Below, piece by piece: positions 16,731 to 25,031 of a stretch of DNA of 33,880 nt. The stretch comes from Alphaproteobacteria bacterium (lineage in GTDB: Bacteria; Pseudomonadota; Alphaproteobacteria; Caulobacterales; Aquidulcibacteraceae): the NCBI GenBank assembly GCA_018971945.1, contig JAGWZH010000024.1:1-33880 (forward strand), written 5' to 3'. Within the stretch, counting starts at the first letter, position 1, and the number at the start of each line of letters is the position of its first letter. The position numbers were made by a program, and so were the translations under genes. The notes under the pieces are model-generated. The model was not told where the DNA came from. It did not search any database and saw only the letters and a list, made by a program, of their open reading frames with translations.

Positions 16731-17335
16731 GCCATCAAAACGCCCCCGGCCAAGCAGGCTTCACGCTTGTGGAGGCCCTGGTTTCGCTTTTCGTGTTCGG
16801 ATTGATCGCTGCAGGGGCGACGGGCCTTTTGATCCAGGCGGCGCGGGCGCAGCTTCAGGCCGCGGAAGCGCACGAGGCGCTCGCCAGCCTGCAGACGGCG
16901 CGCTCATTGCTAAGCGGGGATCTCGCCCAGATGGCGCCCCGAGCGCCACGGTCGGCCCTGAATGCAGGGCAGGGCCCAATCTTTGTGGGTGGAGATGAAG
17001 AGGTCGGGCTCGGTTTTGTCCGATCGGCGATGGTTGGCGATGGCGGGCCTTTGCCGTCCAATCGCCTTTCCTATGTCGCCTACGCCATCGAGAATGATCG
17101 CCTCCTGCGCCGTGTCCGGACTGATCTTATAGCGCCGGCCGCGCCAGCGGAGGACGATCAAATTCTGCTTGAAGGGGCGAAGAATTTGAAATTCGCCTTT
17201 TTCGACGGGATCGTGTGGCATGACCAATGGATCGCCATGGATGGAGGCCTGCCCCGGGCCGTGGCCTTGACGGGGGAAGTCCCCCGCTACGGGCCGATCC
17301 GCATCGCGGTTCTGACCGCGGAGACCTGGCCATGA
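16727..17335 (+). CDS. gspJ: Minor pseudopilin GspJ
   Basis: The 202-residue protein has prepilin site GQAG|FTLVEALVSLFVFG (Gly11, Glu at +5). The conserved C-terminal region contains LLEGAKNLKFAFFDG and PRAVALTGEV, as in GspJ/PulJ. GspI, GspJ and GspK form the tip that starts pseudopilus assembly. ATGA overlap with gspI. Confidence 0.92.
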   Translation: MSHQNAPGQAGFTLVEALVSLFVFGLIAAGATGLLIQAARAQLQAAEAHEALASLQTARSLLSGDLAQMAPRAPRSALNAGQGPIFVGGDEEVGLGFVRSAMVGDGGPLPSNRLSYVAYAIENDRLLRRVRTDLIAPAAPAEDDQILLEGAKNLKFAFFDGIVWHDQWIAMDGGLPRAVALTGEVPRYGPIRIAVLTAETWP

Positions 17336-18342
17336 CCGCTCAGCGGGGCAAGCCCCCGGCATGGGGCCCGGAAGCCGGCGCCGCCCTGGTGACGGTTCTG
17401 GTGTTGCTCGCTGTGATGGCGGTTCTGGCGACCGCGCTTGTGGAGGCGGCGCGGTTCAGCCTGGCGCGGCTTCATAACCAGGAGCAGATGAGCCAGGCCC
17501 GATGGTATCTTTTCGGGGCGGAGCGGGTCGCTGCAGCGCGGGCTGGCGAGGCGATCAGAGCGCTCGAGGGGGGAGGCGCGGACTTTTTATGGCAGGGCTT
17601 TGAGGCGAGCTATCCCATCGATGGAGGCGCTGTCAGCCTTACCGTCCGGGACGGCTCGAACTGCTTTAATCTCAACAGCCTGATCACTGGCGATGATGAG
17701 GGAGGTACAGCTTCGAACCCCGCCGCCCAAGTGGAGTTCTTGGCCATTATCGAACAATCAGGCGCACAGGTCTTCAATGCCGAAGGCCTTGCAGCGGCGC
17801 TGACCGATTATCTGGATACGGACCAAATACCCCTGCCGGGAGGGGCTGAAGACGAACCCGGCGCCGCGTCGGACCGCTATCGCACGGCCAATGTGTTGAT
17901 CGGCGATGTCAGCGAGCTCCTGGCCGTCCGGGGTTTCACGCCCGACATCGTGGCGCGCCTTGCGCCCTTCGTCTGCGTCCGGCCCAGAGCCGCGGTCAGC
18001 ATGGTCAATATCAATAGTTTGCAGGCCCAGGATGCGCCCTTCTTGACCGCGATGTTTGGGGGGGCTTTGTCTTTGCAGGCCGCCCAGGCCCTGATTGCCG
18101 CCCGGCCTTTGGGGGGATGGCGGGACGTGGAGACGTTTTTCGATGACCCCCGTCTGGCGGCCCTTGAACCCAGCGACGGCTTCAAAGCCCGGTTTGGGGT
18201 GCGCCCACGCTATCTTGTGATGATAGGGCGGGTCCGCTGGCAGGGGGTGGAGGAAAGCTCCGCGGCGCTGATCGAGATCGGTCCGCCGTCGCGGATCGTG
18301 CGACGGGTCTTGGGCGCGCAAGTCACGGAGCGGTCGGTATGA
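17332..18342 (+). CDS. gspK: Minor pseudopilin GspK (tip subunit)
   Basis: The 336-residue protein begins with a short leader and EAG|AALVTVLVLLAVMAVL (Gly16). As usual for GspK, the +5 Glu of other pseudopilins is absent (here Thr). VRDGSNCFNLNSL and the helix-hairpin-helix-like segment AVSMVNINSLQAQDAP, followed by LIAARPLGGWRDVETFF, are hallmark regions of the large GspK globular domain. Two Cys (in SNCF and FVCV) could form a disulfide. ATG 17332 overlaps the gspJ stop. Confidence 0.94.
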   Translation: MTAQRGKPPAWGPEAGAALVTVLVLLAVMAVLATALVEAARFSLARLHNQEQMSQARWYLFGAERVAAARAGEAIRALEGGGADFLWQGFEASYPIDGGAVSLTVRDGSNCFNLNSLITGDDEGGTASNPAAQVEFLAIIEQSGAQVFNAEGLAAALTDYLDTDQIPLPGGAEDEPGAASDRYRTANVLIGDVSELLAVRGFTPDIVARLAPFVCVRPRAAVSMVNINSLQAQDAPFLTAMFGGALSLQAAQALIAARPLGGWRDVETFFDDPRLAALEPSDGFKARFGVRPRYLVMIGRVRWQGVEESSAALIEIGPPSRIVRRVLGAQVTERSV

Positions 18343-19625
18343 GGGGGCGAAGACAAGGGATTCTGGCGCTCTTGGCGGGGGACGATCCCAGCGGTCCCAT
18401 GGCCTTCGCCGTGCTTGCGGGAGAAGGCTCAGGCCCTGAAACCGCCCCTCTTGCGCAAGGGGTGCTGACGGCGGATCAACGAGGCGGGGCGCCGGCGGCG
18501 CGACCGTCTCGCACCATCCTGATCCTGCCTGCTTCCCTGGGACGATTGACCCGGGCGGCGCTGCCGGCGCGGACCGACGAACAGGCCCGGGCGGCGGCGC
18601 GGTTCTTGTTGGAAAGCAGCCTGGCGACAGACGGGGCGGGGCTGCACTATGCGGTGGGCGCGGCTCAGAATGCGGAAGGGGATCGGCTCCTGGCGGCGAT
18701 CGATCCGGCGCTGCTGCAGCGGTTTCTGGACCGCTGCCGCCAGCACGGGGCGGAGCCTTTCATCGTGGTGTTTGACTGCGCGGCGCTGCAGCCGGCCCCG
18801 GGGGAGGCGAAGGCGGTGGAAGGAGGGGACCGGCTGGTGATCGGGGCGGGAGCGCAGGGTGGGTTGTCGCTTGAGTCGGCCCTCGCCCGGACGGTTGCGC
18901 CACGCTGGCTGCAGTCCTTGCCCGAACCTTTACGGCGGATCGTTTATGTCGGGCCGGACGCCCCCGCCCTGCAAGAAGCGGTCGGGCCCTCAATCGAGGT
19001 GCGCCGCGCACCCCTCGCGCCGACGCTTGAGGTTTTGGCGCGTGACGCCCTCGCTGCGAAAGAGACTGCGCCGAATTTGCGCCAAGGGACGTTCGCTGCA
19101 GGCGCTGGGGGGCAGGCCAGAGCCGGCCGTGGATGGAAACTCGCGGGCCTTCTGGCGGCGGCGGCGATCCTGTCGCACGCAGCGGCCCAGGCGGTCGCAG
19201 GCTTCCGCGACGGCCAGGAGGCGAGCGCTGTGGAAGCGCAGACCCAGGCCCAGCTCCGCACTCTTGACCCCGCCCTTGCTGAGGGCGCAGACCTCGGCCC
19301 TGCGCTCGCGGCTCTCTCCAACAGCCTGCAAAGGGCGGCCCCACACCCGATCTTGTCGGTGAGCGAGGCCCTGACCGAAACCCTGAGGGCTGCGCCGGAG
19401 GCGCGATTGGACAGCCTGACCTATGAGGCAGGCGCTTCCCGCATCCGGGCGGTGGTGTCGAGCCCTGCGCCATCGGCCCTCGCCGCGGTCGTCGCCGCCC
19501 TGCAGGCCAAGGGCCTCGACGTGATGGTCTCCCCTGGCGCTTCAAGCCTGGTCCGGGCCAGCCAAACCCTGGAGATCGCCGCGCCGTCGCCGGCTCAGCA
19601 AGAGGAGGGCAGGGAAGGCCCATGA
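18339..19625 (+). CDS. gspL: Type II secretion platform protein GspL
   Basis: The 428-residue protein has a cytoplasmic actin-like region (residues 1-250) that in this family binds GspE. The NLRQGTFA motif (246-253) seen in many GspL proteins comes next, then one membrane helix (about 266-288) and a periplasmic ferredoxin-like domain ending near residue 415. It is followed directly by gspM, its usual partner. ATGA overlap with gspK. Confidence 0.9.
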   Translation: MRGRRQGILALLAGDDPSGPMAFAVLAGEGSGPETAPLAQGVLTADQRGGAPAARPSRTILILPASLGRLTRAALPARTDEQARAAARFLLESSLATDGAGLHYAVGAAQNAEGDRLLAAIDPALLQRFLDRCRQHGAEPFIVVFDCAALQPAPGEAKAVEGGDRLVIGAGAQGGLSLESALARTVAPRWLQSLPEPLRRIVYVGPDAPALQEAVGPSIEVRRAPLAPTLEVLARDALAAKETAPNLRQGTFAAGAGGQARAGRGWKLAGLLAAAAILSHAAAQAVAGFRDGQEASAVEAQTQAQLRTLDPALAEGADLGPALAALSNSLQRAAPHPILSVSEALTETLRAAPEARLDSLTYEAGASRIRAVVSSPAPSALAAVVAALQAKGLDVMVSPGASSLVRASQTLEIAAPSPAQQEEGREGP

Positions 19626-20095
19626 GGGAAAGCTTTGAAGCCTTCTGGCGCGCCCGCACCGAGCGGGAGAGGCTCTTGCTGTCTGCGACGCTGTGGCTCA
19701 GCCTCTTGGCGGCGGCGCCGGCGCTCGTATGGCAATCGGCAAGCCATTATCGCTCTGAGGCGAAACAGCGCCTTCAGCGGGCGGAAGCGCTTCACGCGCA
19801 GGCCGTCGCCATCGATCCGGCGGCTTTGGTCGCGGCTCGGCCAAGAACAGAGCAGGACCTGCAGGATTTTGTCGGCGCGCGCGCTCTAGGCCTTGCAATG
19901 TCTGTCGCCCGGGTTGAGCGCCAAGGGCCAGACCGGCTTCGCTTCGTGTTTGAACCGGGTGACAGTCTCGCGGCGCTCAGGCTTGTCGAAGCGCTCACCC
20001 AGGCGGGACTTTCGGTTGACCGGGTCGCGCTTGTCCGGGTTGATGGAAGCAACCTTGTGGCGGCCGAACTCGATGTTTTGGGAGCGCGATCATGA
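19622..20095 (+). CDS. gspM: Type II secretion platform protein GspM
   Basis: The 157-residue bitopic protein has a short cytoplasmic start, a membrane helix (about 18-38) preceded by RTERERLLLS, and a small periplasmic ferredoxin-like domain (SVARVERQGPDRLRFVFEPG). It matches GspM in size and position. It pairs with GspL in the inner membrane platform. ATGA overlaps at both ends. Confidence 0.87.
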   Translation: MRESFEAFWRARTERERLLLSATLWLSLLAAAPALVWQSASHYRSEAKQRLQRAEALHAQAVAIDPAALVAARPRTEQDLQDFVGARALGLAMSVARVERQGPDRLRFVFEPGDSLAALRLVEALTQAGLSVDRVALVRVDGSNLVAAELDVLGARS

Positions 20096-20577
20096 CCAGA
20101 GCCTTTGGCATCGGCCTGAAGGGCCTTTTGGCGGCGGTGCTTATGGGCGCGGCGCTGGCGGCGGTCACCCAAGCCGCCGCCCAATCCAGGTCCCTGATCT
20201 TTCAAGAACTCGCGCCCCAACGGCTCGAACGGGAGCAATGCGGGTTGTTTTTGTGGACCGTGTCGGAAAGACCCGAGCTAATCCTCGTGGCCTTTGACAA
20301 TCCAACGGGGGCCGCCATTCAGGTGGAAGGACGGGAACGCTTTCTGAGCCGGACCCAATTCGGCGGCGAGCGCGTGTCTGGGGTTTTCGAGCGGCAGACC
20401 TTCGAGGGCGCCGGTCTGCGGGTGCGGGTGGAGGTGCAGTTCGACCCCAACCGGCCGGTTCGGGACGGGGCGATGGTGCGCGAAGGCTCCATCACCGCCA
20501 CCGATCGCGATGGATGGCAGACGGTGATCCCCGTCGGCGGCTTGAGCGGCTGCCAGCGCCTTAACCCCTCCAACTGA
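20092..20577 (+). CDS. Uncharacterised secreted protein at the gspN position
   Basis: This 161-residue protein has a signal peptide (cleavage near AAA-QS, residues 30/31) and a mature part rich in beta-strands. Two Cys (Cys50 in EQCGLF, Cys154 in SGCQRL) could form a disulfide. It is not the classical ~250-residue GspN and I do not recognise a family. The ATG overlaps the gspM stop (ATGA), so it belongs to the secretion operon and is its last gene. A periplasmic accessory role in secretion, for example with GspD or the pseudopilus, is inferred from position only. Confidence 0.8.
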   Translation: MTRAFGIGLKGLLAAVLMGAALAAVTQAAAQSRSLIFQELAPQRLEREQCGLFLWTVSERPELILVAFDNPTGAAIQVEGRERFLSRTQFGGERVSGVFERQTFEGAGLRVRVEVQFDPNRPVRDGAMVREGSITATDRDGWQTVIPVGGLSGCQRLNPSN

Positions 20578-20979
20578 TCCCCCCAACTGCCCTCCCCAAA
20601 CGGCCCCCCCTGACTGAGCTGGCAGCGTCTATTCAGGTGGTGGACATTTCTGATCGCGCGCTTCGGCCTGACCGCGCGCTTTGGGCGCGCTGACCGCCAA
20701 GGGTCTGCACGCACCCAAGGTCGGGGTGGTCATCGGAGGATCCCCCAACAGTGACCGGCTACAAAAGGTCACTTGTCTCAAGAGACTCAATCCCGCGACC
20801 AGGCATTGAAGGCGCATCGCGCTCGTCTTGCCCCCGCTGGCGTCTTGCCCCCGCCGGTCTCGTCTCAGCACTCCGGGCTCAGCGCGACTTGAAGTCGATG
20901 ACGGCAAAGCTCTCTCGATCAGCCTCGATACGTTTAAGGATTTTGCCCCTTAAGCCGCACCCGGAGCGATCAGGGCGCC
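20578..20979. other. Intergenic region between the convergent secretion and cytochrome/cyclase operons
   Basis: I see no intact gene. The stretch contains a small hairpin GCGCGC-TTTGG-GCGCGC at 20674-20690, a dyad AGTGACC (20750-20756) with GGTCACT (20767-20773), and a 17-bp tandem duplication (20824-20857). Two plus-strand fragments in different frames look protein-like: one around 20773-20840 (reading ALKAHRARLAPAG) and one around 20887-20955 (reading LEVDDGKALSISLDTFKDF then stop). They may be a decayed small gene. No standard terminator with a T-run was found. Confidence 0.45.
20824..20857. repeat. 17-bp tandem duplication
   Basis: CGTCTTGCCCCCGCTGG (20824-20840) is followed immediately by CGTCTTGCCCCCGCCGG (20841-20857), which differs at one base. 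Seventeen is not a multiple of three, so if the region was once coding the duplication broke the frame. Confidence 0.85.
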
Positions 20980-22215
20980 TCAAAGGGCCTCTATGGCCTC
21001 GCGCACCCGCCTGCGCTCCTGCGAACCCCTCGGCAGGGATTGCTCAAGCGCTTCCCAGCGTCGTCGCGCCTGCGCAGGATCGCCGCGGTCGGCGGCGATC
21101 TCCCCCAATCGCCAAAGGGCCTGGGCGTCCCCCGGCGCCAGAGCGAGGACGCGCCCATGCGCTCGTTCGGCGTCCTGGGAGCGCCCCAAGACATCATAGG
21201 CCCGGGCCAGCCGTCGCCAGCCATCAAGATCATCGGGCGCGCCCCGCAGACGATCCTCGAGACCGGCCACCATGTCGTTGATCATAGCGGCGCGATCCTC
21301 AGGAGCGAGGGCCTCGGCGGCGGCGACCTGCTCGCGCGTGGGGCCCTGTGGGGACGGGGCTGCCCCGCTTGCGGCTTCCGCCGAAGCGATCTGACGTTCT
21401 ACCGTCTCTCGCCATGGGGCGTCGGGAGGGGTGTCGCTCAAAAGCGCGCGCCAATCCCGCAAGGCGCCCTCAAGATCTCCCCCTTGGCCCCTCGCAAGCG
21501 CCAGATAATAGCGCGCCTGGGGGTCGGAGGGCGAGGCGGCCAACATGGCGTTGAAAATCTCTTTGGACACCTCATCAACCCACCCCTCGCCAGCAATCAC
21601 ACGCGCTTCGGCGTACTCGGCGGCAAGCTGGCGATCCGCTCCCGCGACGAGCTCATGGGCCCGCGCATAGGCCTCGACCGCCTCAGCATTGCGGCCGAGC
21701 CGGATTTGGGTGCGCGCCAGCAGCGCCCAGCCCTGGGGATCGTCGGGCGTGGCGGCAAGCCGCGCGCTCAAGGCGGTGACCATTTCGTCCATCTGCGCAT
21801 GCATGGGGTCATCGCCGACCATCTCGGATGGCGGGGCTGCTTGCCCCCGCCCGAAGGCCTGATCGGGGTCGCCCAGAGACAGATAAAGGGCGCCGGCCAG
21901 GATCGGCGCCAGCAACAGGACCGCTACGGCCGCCCCTTGCGCGGGGGGATAATCTGACGCTTGAGGACTGGCCCCGCCGGCCGGTTGAGCGGCAACCAAA
22001 AGGCGGCGCTCGACTTCTGCGCGTGCGGCCAGCAGGTCGGCTGCGTCTACGCCTTGGGCTGCGCCTTGCGCGTCGAACTCGGCAAGCTGGTCGCGATAGA
22101 CCGCGGCGTTGAACATCTCCGGGGCGGCGAGCGGCTCGGCCTTTTGAAGAAGGGGACGCACCAGGATGGCGCAAACGCCCAAGGTGAGAATGGCGGCGCA
22201 CAAAAACAGAAGCAT
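20980..22215 (-). CDS. ccmI: Cytochrome c maturation protein CcmI (TPR chaperone for apocytochrome c)
   Basis: The 411-residue protein has two membrane helices (about 2-22 and 92-114). Between them is the typical CcmI loop with NAAVYRDQLAEFD and the RAEVERRLL region, and a large periplasmic TPR domain follows, with repeats such as DPQGWALLARTQIRLGR and DLDGWRRLARAYDVLGR. CcmI holds apocytochromes c for haem ligation by CcmF/CcmH. Here it is the last gene after the cyclase (3-base gap, CGGAG ribosome-binding site 6 bases upstream) instead of next to ccmF/ccmH. Confidence 0.93.
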   Translation of the reverse strand: MLLFLCAAILTLGVCAILVRPLLQKAEPLAAPEMFNAAVYRDQLAEFDAQGAAQGVDAADLLAARAEVERRLLVAAQPAGGASPQASDYPPAQGAAVAVLLLAPILAGALYLSLGDPDQAFGRGQAAPPSEMVGDDPMHAQMDEMVTALSARLAATPDDPQGWALLARTQIRLGRNAEAVEAYARAHELVAGADRQLAAEYAEARVIAGEGWVDEVSKEIFNAMLAASPSDPQARYYLALARGQGGDLEGALRDWRALLSDTPPDAPWRETVERQIASAEAASGAAPSPQGPTREQVAAAEALAPEDRAAMINDMVAGLEDRLRGAPDDLDGWRRLARAYDVLGRSQDAERAHGRVLALAPGDAQALWRLGEIAADRGDPAQARRRWEALEQSLPRGSQERRRVREAIEAL

Positions 22216-22218
22216 GCA

Positions 22219-24069
22219 TCACTCCGTTTGAAGGGCGAAGCTATAGACCTTGACTGGTTCAGGCACCCCCTTGAGGGTGACATTCCCCAAAGCCTGCGCC
22301 TGGCTCGGGGCCCCCGCCGCCTCATAGCAGGCTTGGCTGAACAACATCCGCGCCCCTACCTCCTTGTTGGCCGCCTCCAAGCGGGCGGCGATGACGACGA
22401 CCTGGCCATAGGCGGTGTAGTTAAACCTCCGGGCGCCGCCAAAATTGCCTACAAGCCCCTCTCCGGAATGCAGCCCGATGCGGGTGCAGCCAAGCACCCG
22501 GCCATGCCTTGCCTTGACTTGACGGCGATAGGCTTCGCTGAACGCATCCATGTCCTTGGCGCAGGCAAGGGCCCGCACGGCATGATCGGCGGAGGCGACA
22601 GGGGCGCCGAACAAGGCGATCAGTCCGTCCCCGGTCAGCTTGTCCACCATGGCCTCGTGCTTCCAGAGCACCTCAATCAGCCCATCAAAATAGCCGTTGA
22701 TGATGGTCTCGAACTCCTCGAGGGGCGTCTGGGCGACCAGGGTCGAGAAATTCTCGATATCGGTCACCATCACCGTGATGGTGCGCCGGTCCGCCCCGAT
22801 CCGCACCGGCTCCTCCCCCTCCACGATGCGGCGGATCACCTGCGGGGCGAGATAGCGTTCAAGGGTTGAGGCGAACAAGGTGCGCTCCCCCTGCAGCTGC
22901 GAGGCCACCAGCCGGCTGAGAAGAAAAAACGACAAGGCGAACGCAAGAAAAGTGGTCGCCAGAGGGATCATGACCCCATAAAGCCCGTAGGCGCCAAAGC
23001 CAAACAACACGGCCGCCGCCATGCCGCCCAAAGCCGAAAGCGCCGCCACCCACCAAGAATGCGTCGCCCGGCCGAGCCAGGCTCCCCCCAAAGCCGCGGC
23101 AAGCACGACCAACAGATCGCCCAGCCAACCCAAAGAGCCGACGCGATCGCCTTGCATCAGCTGGGAAAGCACATGGGCGTGAATCTCCACCCCCGGGGTG
23201 CCGTCTTCATGGCCCGCCCGAAAACGCAGCGGGGTGAAATGCATGTCTTCGGGCAAGACCTGCTGATCAGAGGCGGAGGCTCTCGTGACCCGTCCGATCA
23301 AAACGATCCTGCCCGCCAGGGCCCCATCGGGGAGTTCATCGACAAGATCGGCGGGGACGACAGGGGTGATTGATCCCCGATCGGCGTCGTCTGTCTGCTC
23401 GCGCGGGGAGCGAAAGCGAATGGCGAACCGTTCGCTTGGCGTCTCCACGCCAAGCTGGTCAAGGATCGCTGCGCCAAAACTGCGCCGCCTCTCCGGCGCC
23501 GGATCATAAAAGCGTACCCCATCATCAAACACGTCTTTGACCAGAACGAGCGCGTCCGCATAGGTGAAGGAGGGGACCACGGGATAATCGATCCCGGGCC
23601 TGCGGCCAGGATCCACCGCGGCGACGACAGGGGCTGAAACCTGGGCCGCCTGTTGGGCGAAACGCGCGAATTCGGCCGTTGAGCGGAAATCATCCAACAG
23701 CACGTCAACGCCGATCACCCGGGCCCCCAGGCGATCAATGTCAAGGATCAGCTCGCCCAGCCAGACCCGGTCGATAGGGGAGATGCAGCCGCAGTCCGAA
23801 GCCTCGCGCATCTCCTGCATCGCCGCCTCGTCGATCTTGACGATGGTGATGGGGATGGACCCTTCGTTGGACGCCGCTGGACCCAGAAGTCCAATCCTCA
23901 AATCATAGAGAAAATTCTCGACTGTGCGCAAAGGGGCTGTGGGCCCGAGCGCCAGGGCCAGGCACGCGGCAAGCAGGGCAAGACCTGCGGTTGAGACGAG
24001 GGCCATGAGGCCCTTGGCGCGGGCCAGCTCCTCTCTGAGACGGCCGAGCCAAACCAAAGCACCCGACAT
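22219..24069 (-). CDS. CHASE2-domain class III adenylate/guanylate cyclase with altered active site
   Basis: The protein has 616 residues: one N-terminal helix (about 24-42), a CHASE2-like extracytoplasmic sensor domain (about 45-305), three membrane helices (about 315-388) and a C-terminal class III cyclase domain (about 425-610). Metal-binding Asp437 (TDIENFS) and Asp481, Lys477, Thr552 and the transition-state Arg563 (AARLE) are present. In the usual GDxVN motif, Asp and Asn are replaced by Gln556 and Val559, so the catalytic Asn is missing. It should make cAMP or cGMP unless the change disables it. I chose ATG 24069 with GGAG 6 bases upstream; a GTG at 24075 overlaps that site. It is flanked by a CpdA-like phosphodiesterase and ccmI on the same strand. 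Confidence 0.92.
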   Translation of the reverse strand: MSGALVWLGRLREELARAKGLMALVSTAGLALLAACLALALGPTAPLRTVENFLYDLRIGLLGPAASNEGSIPITIVKIDEAAMQEMREASDCGCISPIDRVWLGELILDIDRLGARVIGVDVLLDDFRSTAEFARFAQQAAQVSAPVVAAVDPGRRPGIDYPVVPSFTYADALVLVKDVFDDGVRFYDPAPERRRSFGAAILDQLGVETPSERFAIRFRSPREQTDDADRGSITPVVPADLVDELPDGALAGRIVLIGRVTRASASDQQVLPEDMHFTPLRFRAGHEDGTPGVEIHAHVLSQLMQGDRVGSLGWLGDLLVVLAAALGGAWLGRATHSWWVAALSALGGMAAAVLFGFGAYGLYGVMIPLATTFLAFALSFFLLSRLVASQLQGERTLFASTLERYLAPQVIRRIVEGEEPVRIGADRRTITVMVTDIENFSTLVAQTPLEEFETIINGYFDGLIEVLWKHEAMVDKLTGDGLIALFGAPVASADHAVRALACAKDMDAFSEAYRRQVKARHGRVLGCTRIGLHSGEGLVGNFGGARRFNYTAYGQVVVIAARLEAANKEVGARMLFSQACYEAAGAPSQAQALGNVTLKGVPEPVKVYSFALQTE

Positions 24070-24197
24070 CCGCACCTCCAGCCCATGGGGTCAAAACATG
24101 TCCCCGCTGCCTTCCCATCATGCTCCCGCGGCGGGGGGAAGCGGCCCCCGCGAGCCTTCAGGGCGGCGCTCGCGCGCATCGCCCGCGCGCGGTCGGA

Positions 24198-25031
24198 TCA
24201 GGCTTTGATAAAAGGAAACTGGTAATGAACCGCGGGGGCGAAATCGCCCGCCTGACACACATGGGTCGTCAGCACGCCCTGACGCCACATCAAAAGTGAA
24301 AACCCGACGGGTTCGTCGGTGAGGATTTCGCGACCGTCCGGAACCCGCATATCCACGGGGGAAAGATCAAGGGTGAGCTGGATTGAGGTCGCCGGCGAGA
24401 CCGCAACGATCGTGCCGGCGAAAGGGGCATGAAAGCCTCGGTGCAGGTGCCCGCAGATGACGGTGCGAACATGGCGCTGATCCCGCAAGGTCTTGGACAA
24501 CCGTACAATCCATTCCTCCTTCGGGCCAGGATCCATCCACTGAATGCCGCTGGCGATCGGAGGGTGATGCAGGGCGACCACGGTCGGCTTGCGTTTGTTT
24601 TTGGACAGGGTGGACTTCAGCCACTTGGCGCGCTTGGCGCAAAAGGCCCCGTTGTTTTGACCCTCCTCAAGGGTATCGACCATGACCACGCGGAGATCGT
24701 CGAAGTCCAACACATACTGGATGAAGCCGTTGGCGTCGGTCTGGACCTGCGGCGCCTTGAAGGCCGCCTGCAGGGGGCTGCGCAAATCATGATTGCCGAC
24801 GCCAAAATAAATCGGGATCTCTGAGGCTTCTACAATCCTTGCAAGTTCGGCATATTCCTCCGGTTCGCCCCGATCGACGAGGTCTCCGGTCGCCAGAATA
24901 GCGACAGGACGGGGCTTGAGCGCGTGAATGGCCTTCAAAGCCGTCCGCAAGCGCGCCTCGTTGCGCGCCTGGTTCAAAGGGTCCTTGTCGGAGGTGATGT
25001 GCAGGTCGGTAATCTGGGCGATGGTCAGCAC
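24198..25031 (-). CDS. CpdA-like calcineurin-type phosphodiesterase
   Basis: This is a 277-residue metallophosphoesterase with all five motifs of the class III cyclic-nucleotide phosphodiesterases (CpdA/GpdQ type): TDLH (8-11), GDLVDRG, GNHD, HHPP and GHLHRG. These residues bind two metal ions. CpdA proteins hydrolyse cAMP in the cytoplasm, and the adjacent cyclase makes that substrate plausible. I chose the GTG at 25031 because GGGAGG lies 8 bases upstream and the protein then starts at MLTIAQITDLH as in the family; longer frames add atypical residues. The gap to the cyclase is 128 bases. Confidence 0.86.
   Translation of the reverse strand: MLTIAQITDLHITSDKDPLNQARNEARLRTALKAIHALKPRPVAILATGDLVDRGEPEEYAELARIVEASEIPIYFGVGNHDLRSPLQAAFKAPQVQTDANGFIQYVLDFDDLRVVMVDTLEEGQNNGAFCAKRAKWLKSTLSKNKRKPTVVALHHPPIASGIQWMDPGPKEEWIVRLSKTLRDQRHVRTVICGHLHRGFHAPFAGTIVAVSPATSIQLTLDLSPVDMRVPDGREILTDEPVGFSLLMWRQGVLTTHVCQAGDFAPAVHYQFPFIKA

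Noticed and set aside
20092-20577. Calling this gene gspN
   Set aside because: It is much shorter than GspN and I see none of its features; only the position fits.
21040-21957. A 305-codon plus-strand ORF opposite ccmI
   Set aside because: CcmI on the minus strand has membrane helices and TPR repeats; the opposite frame has no recognisable features.
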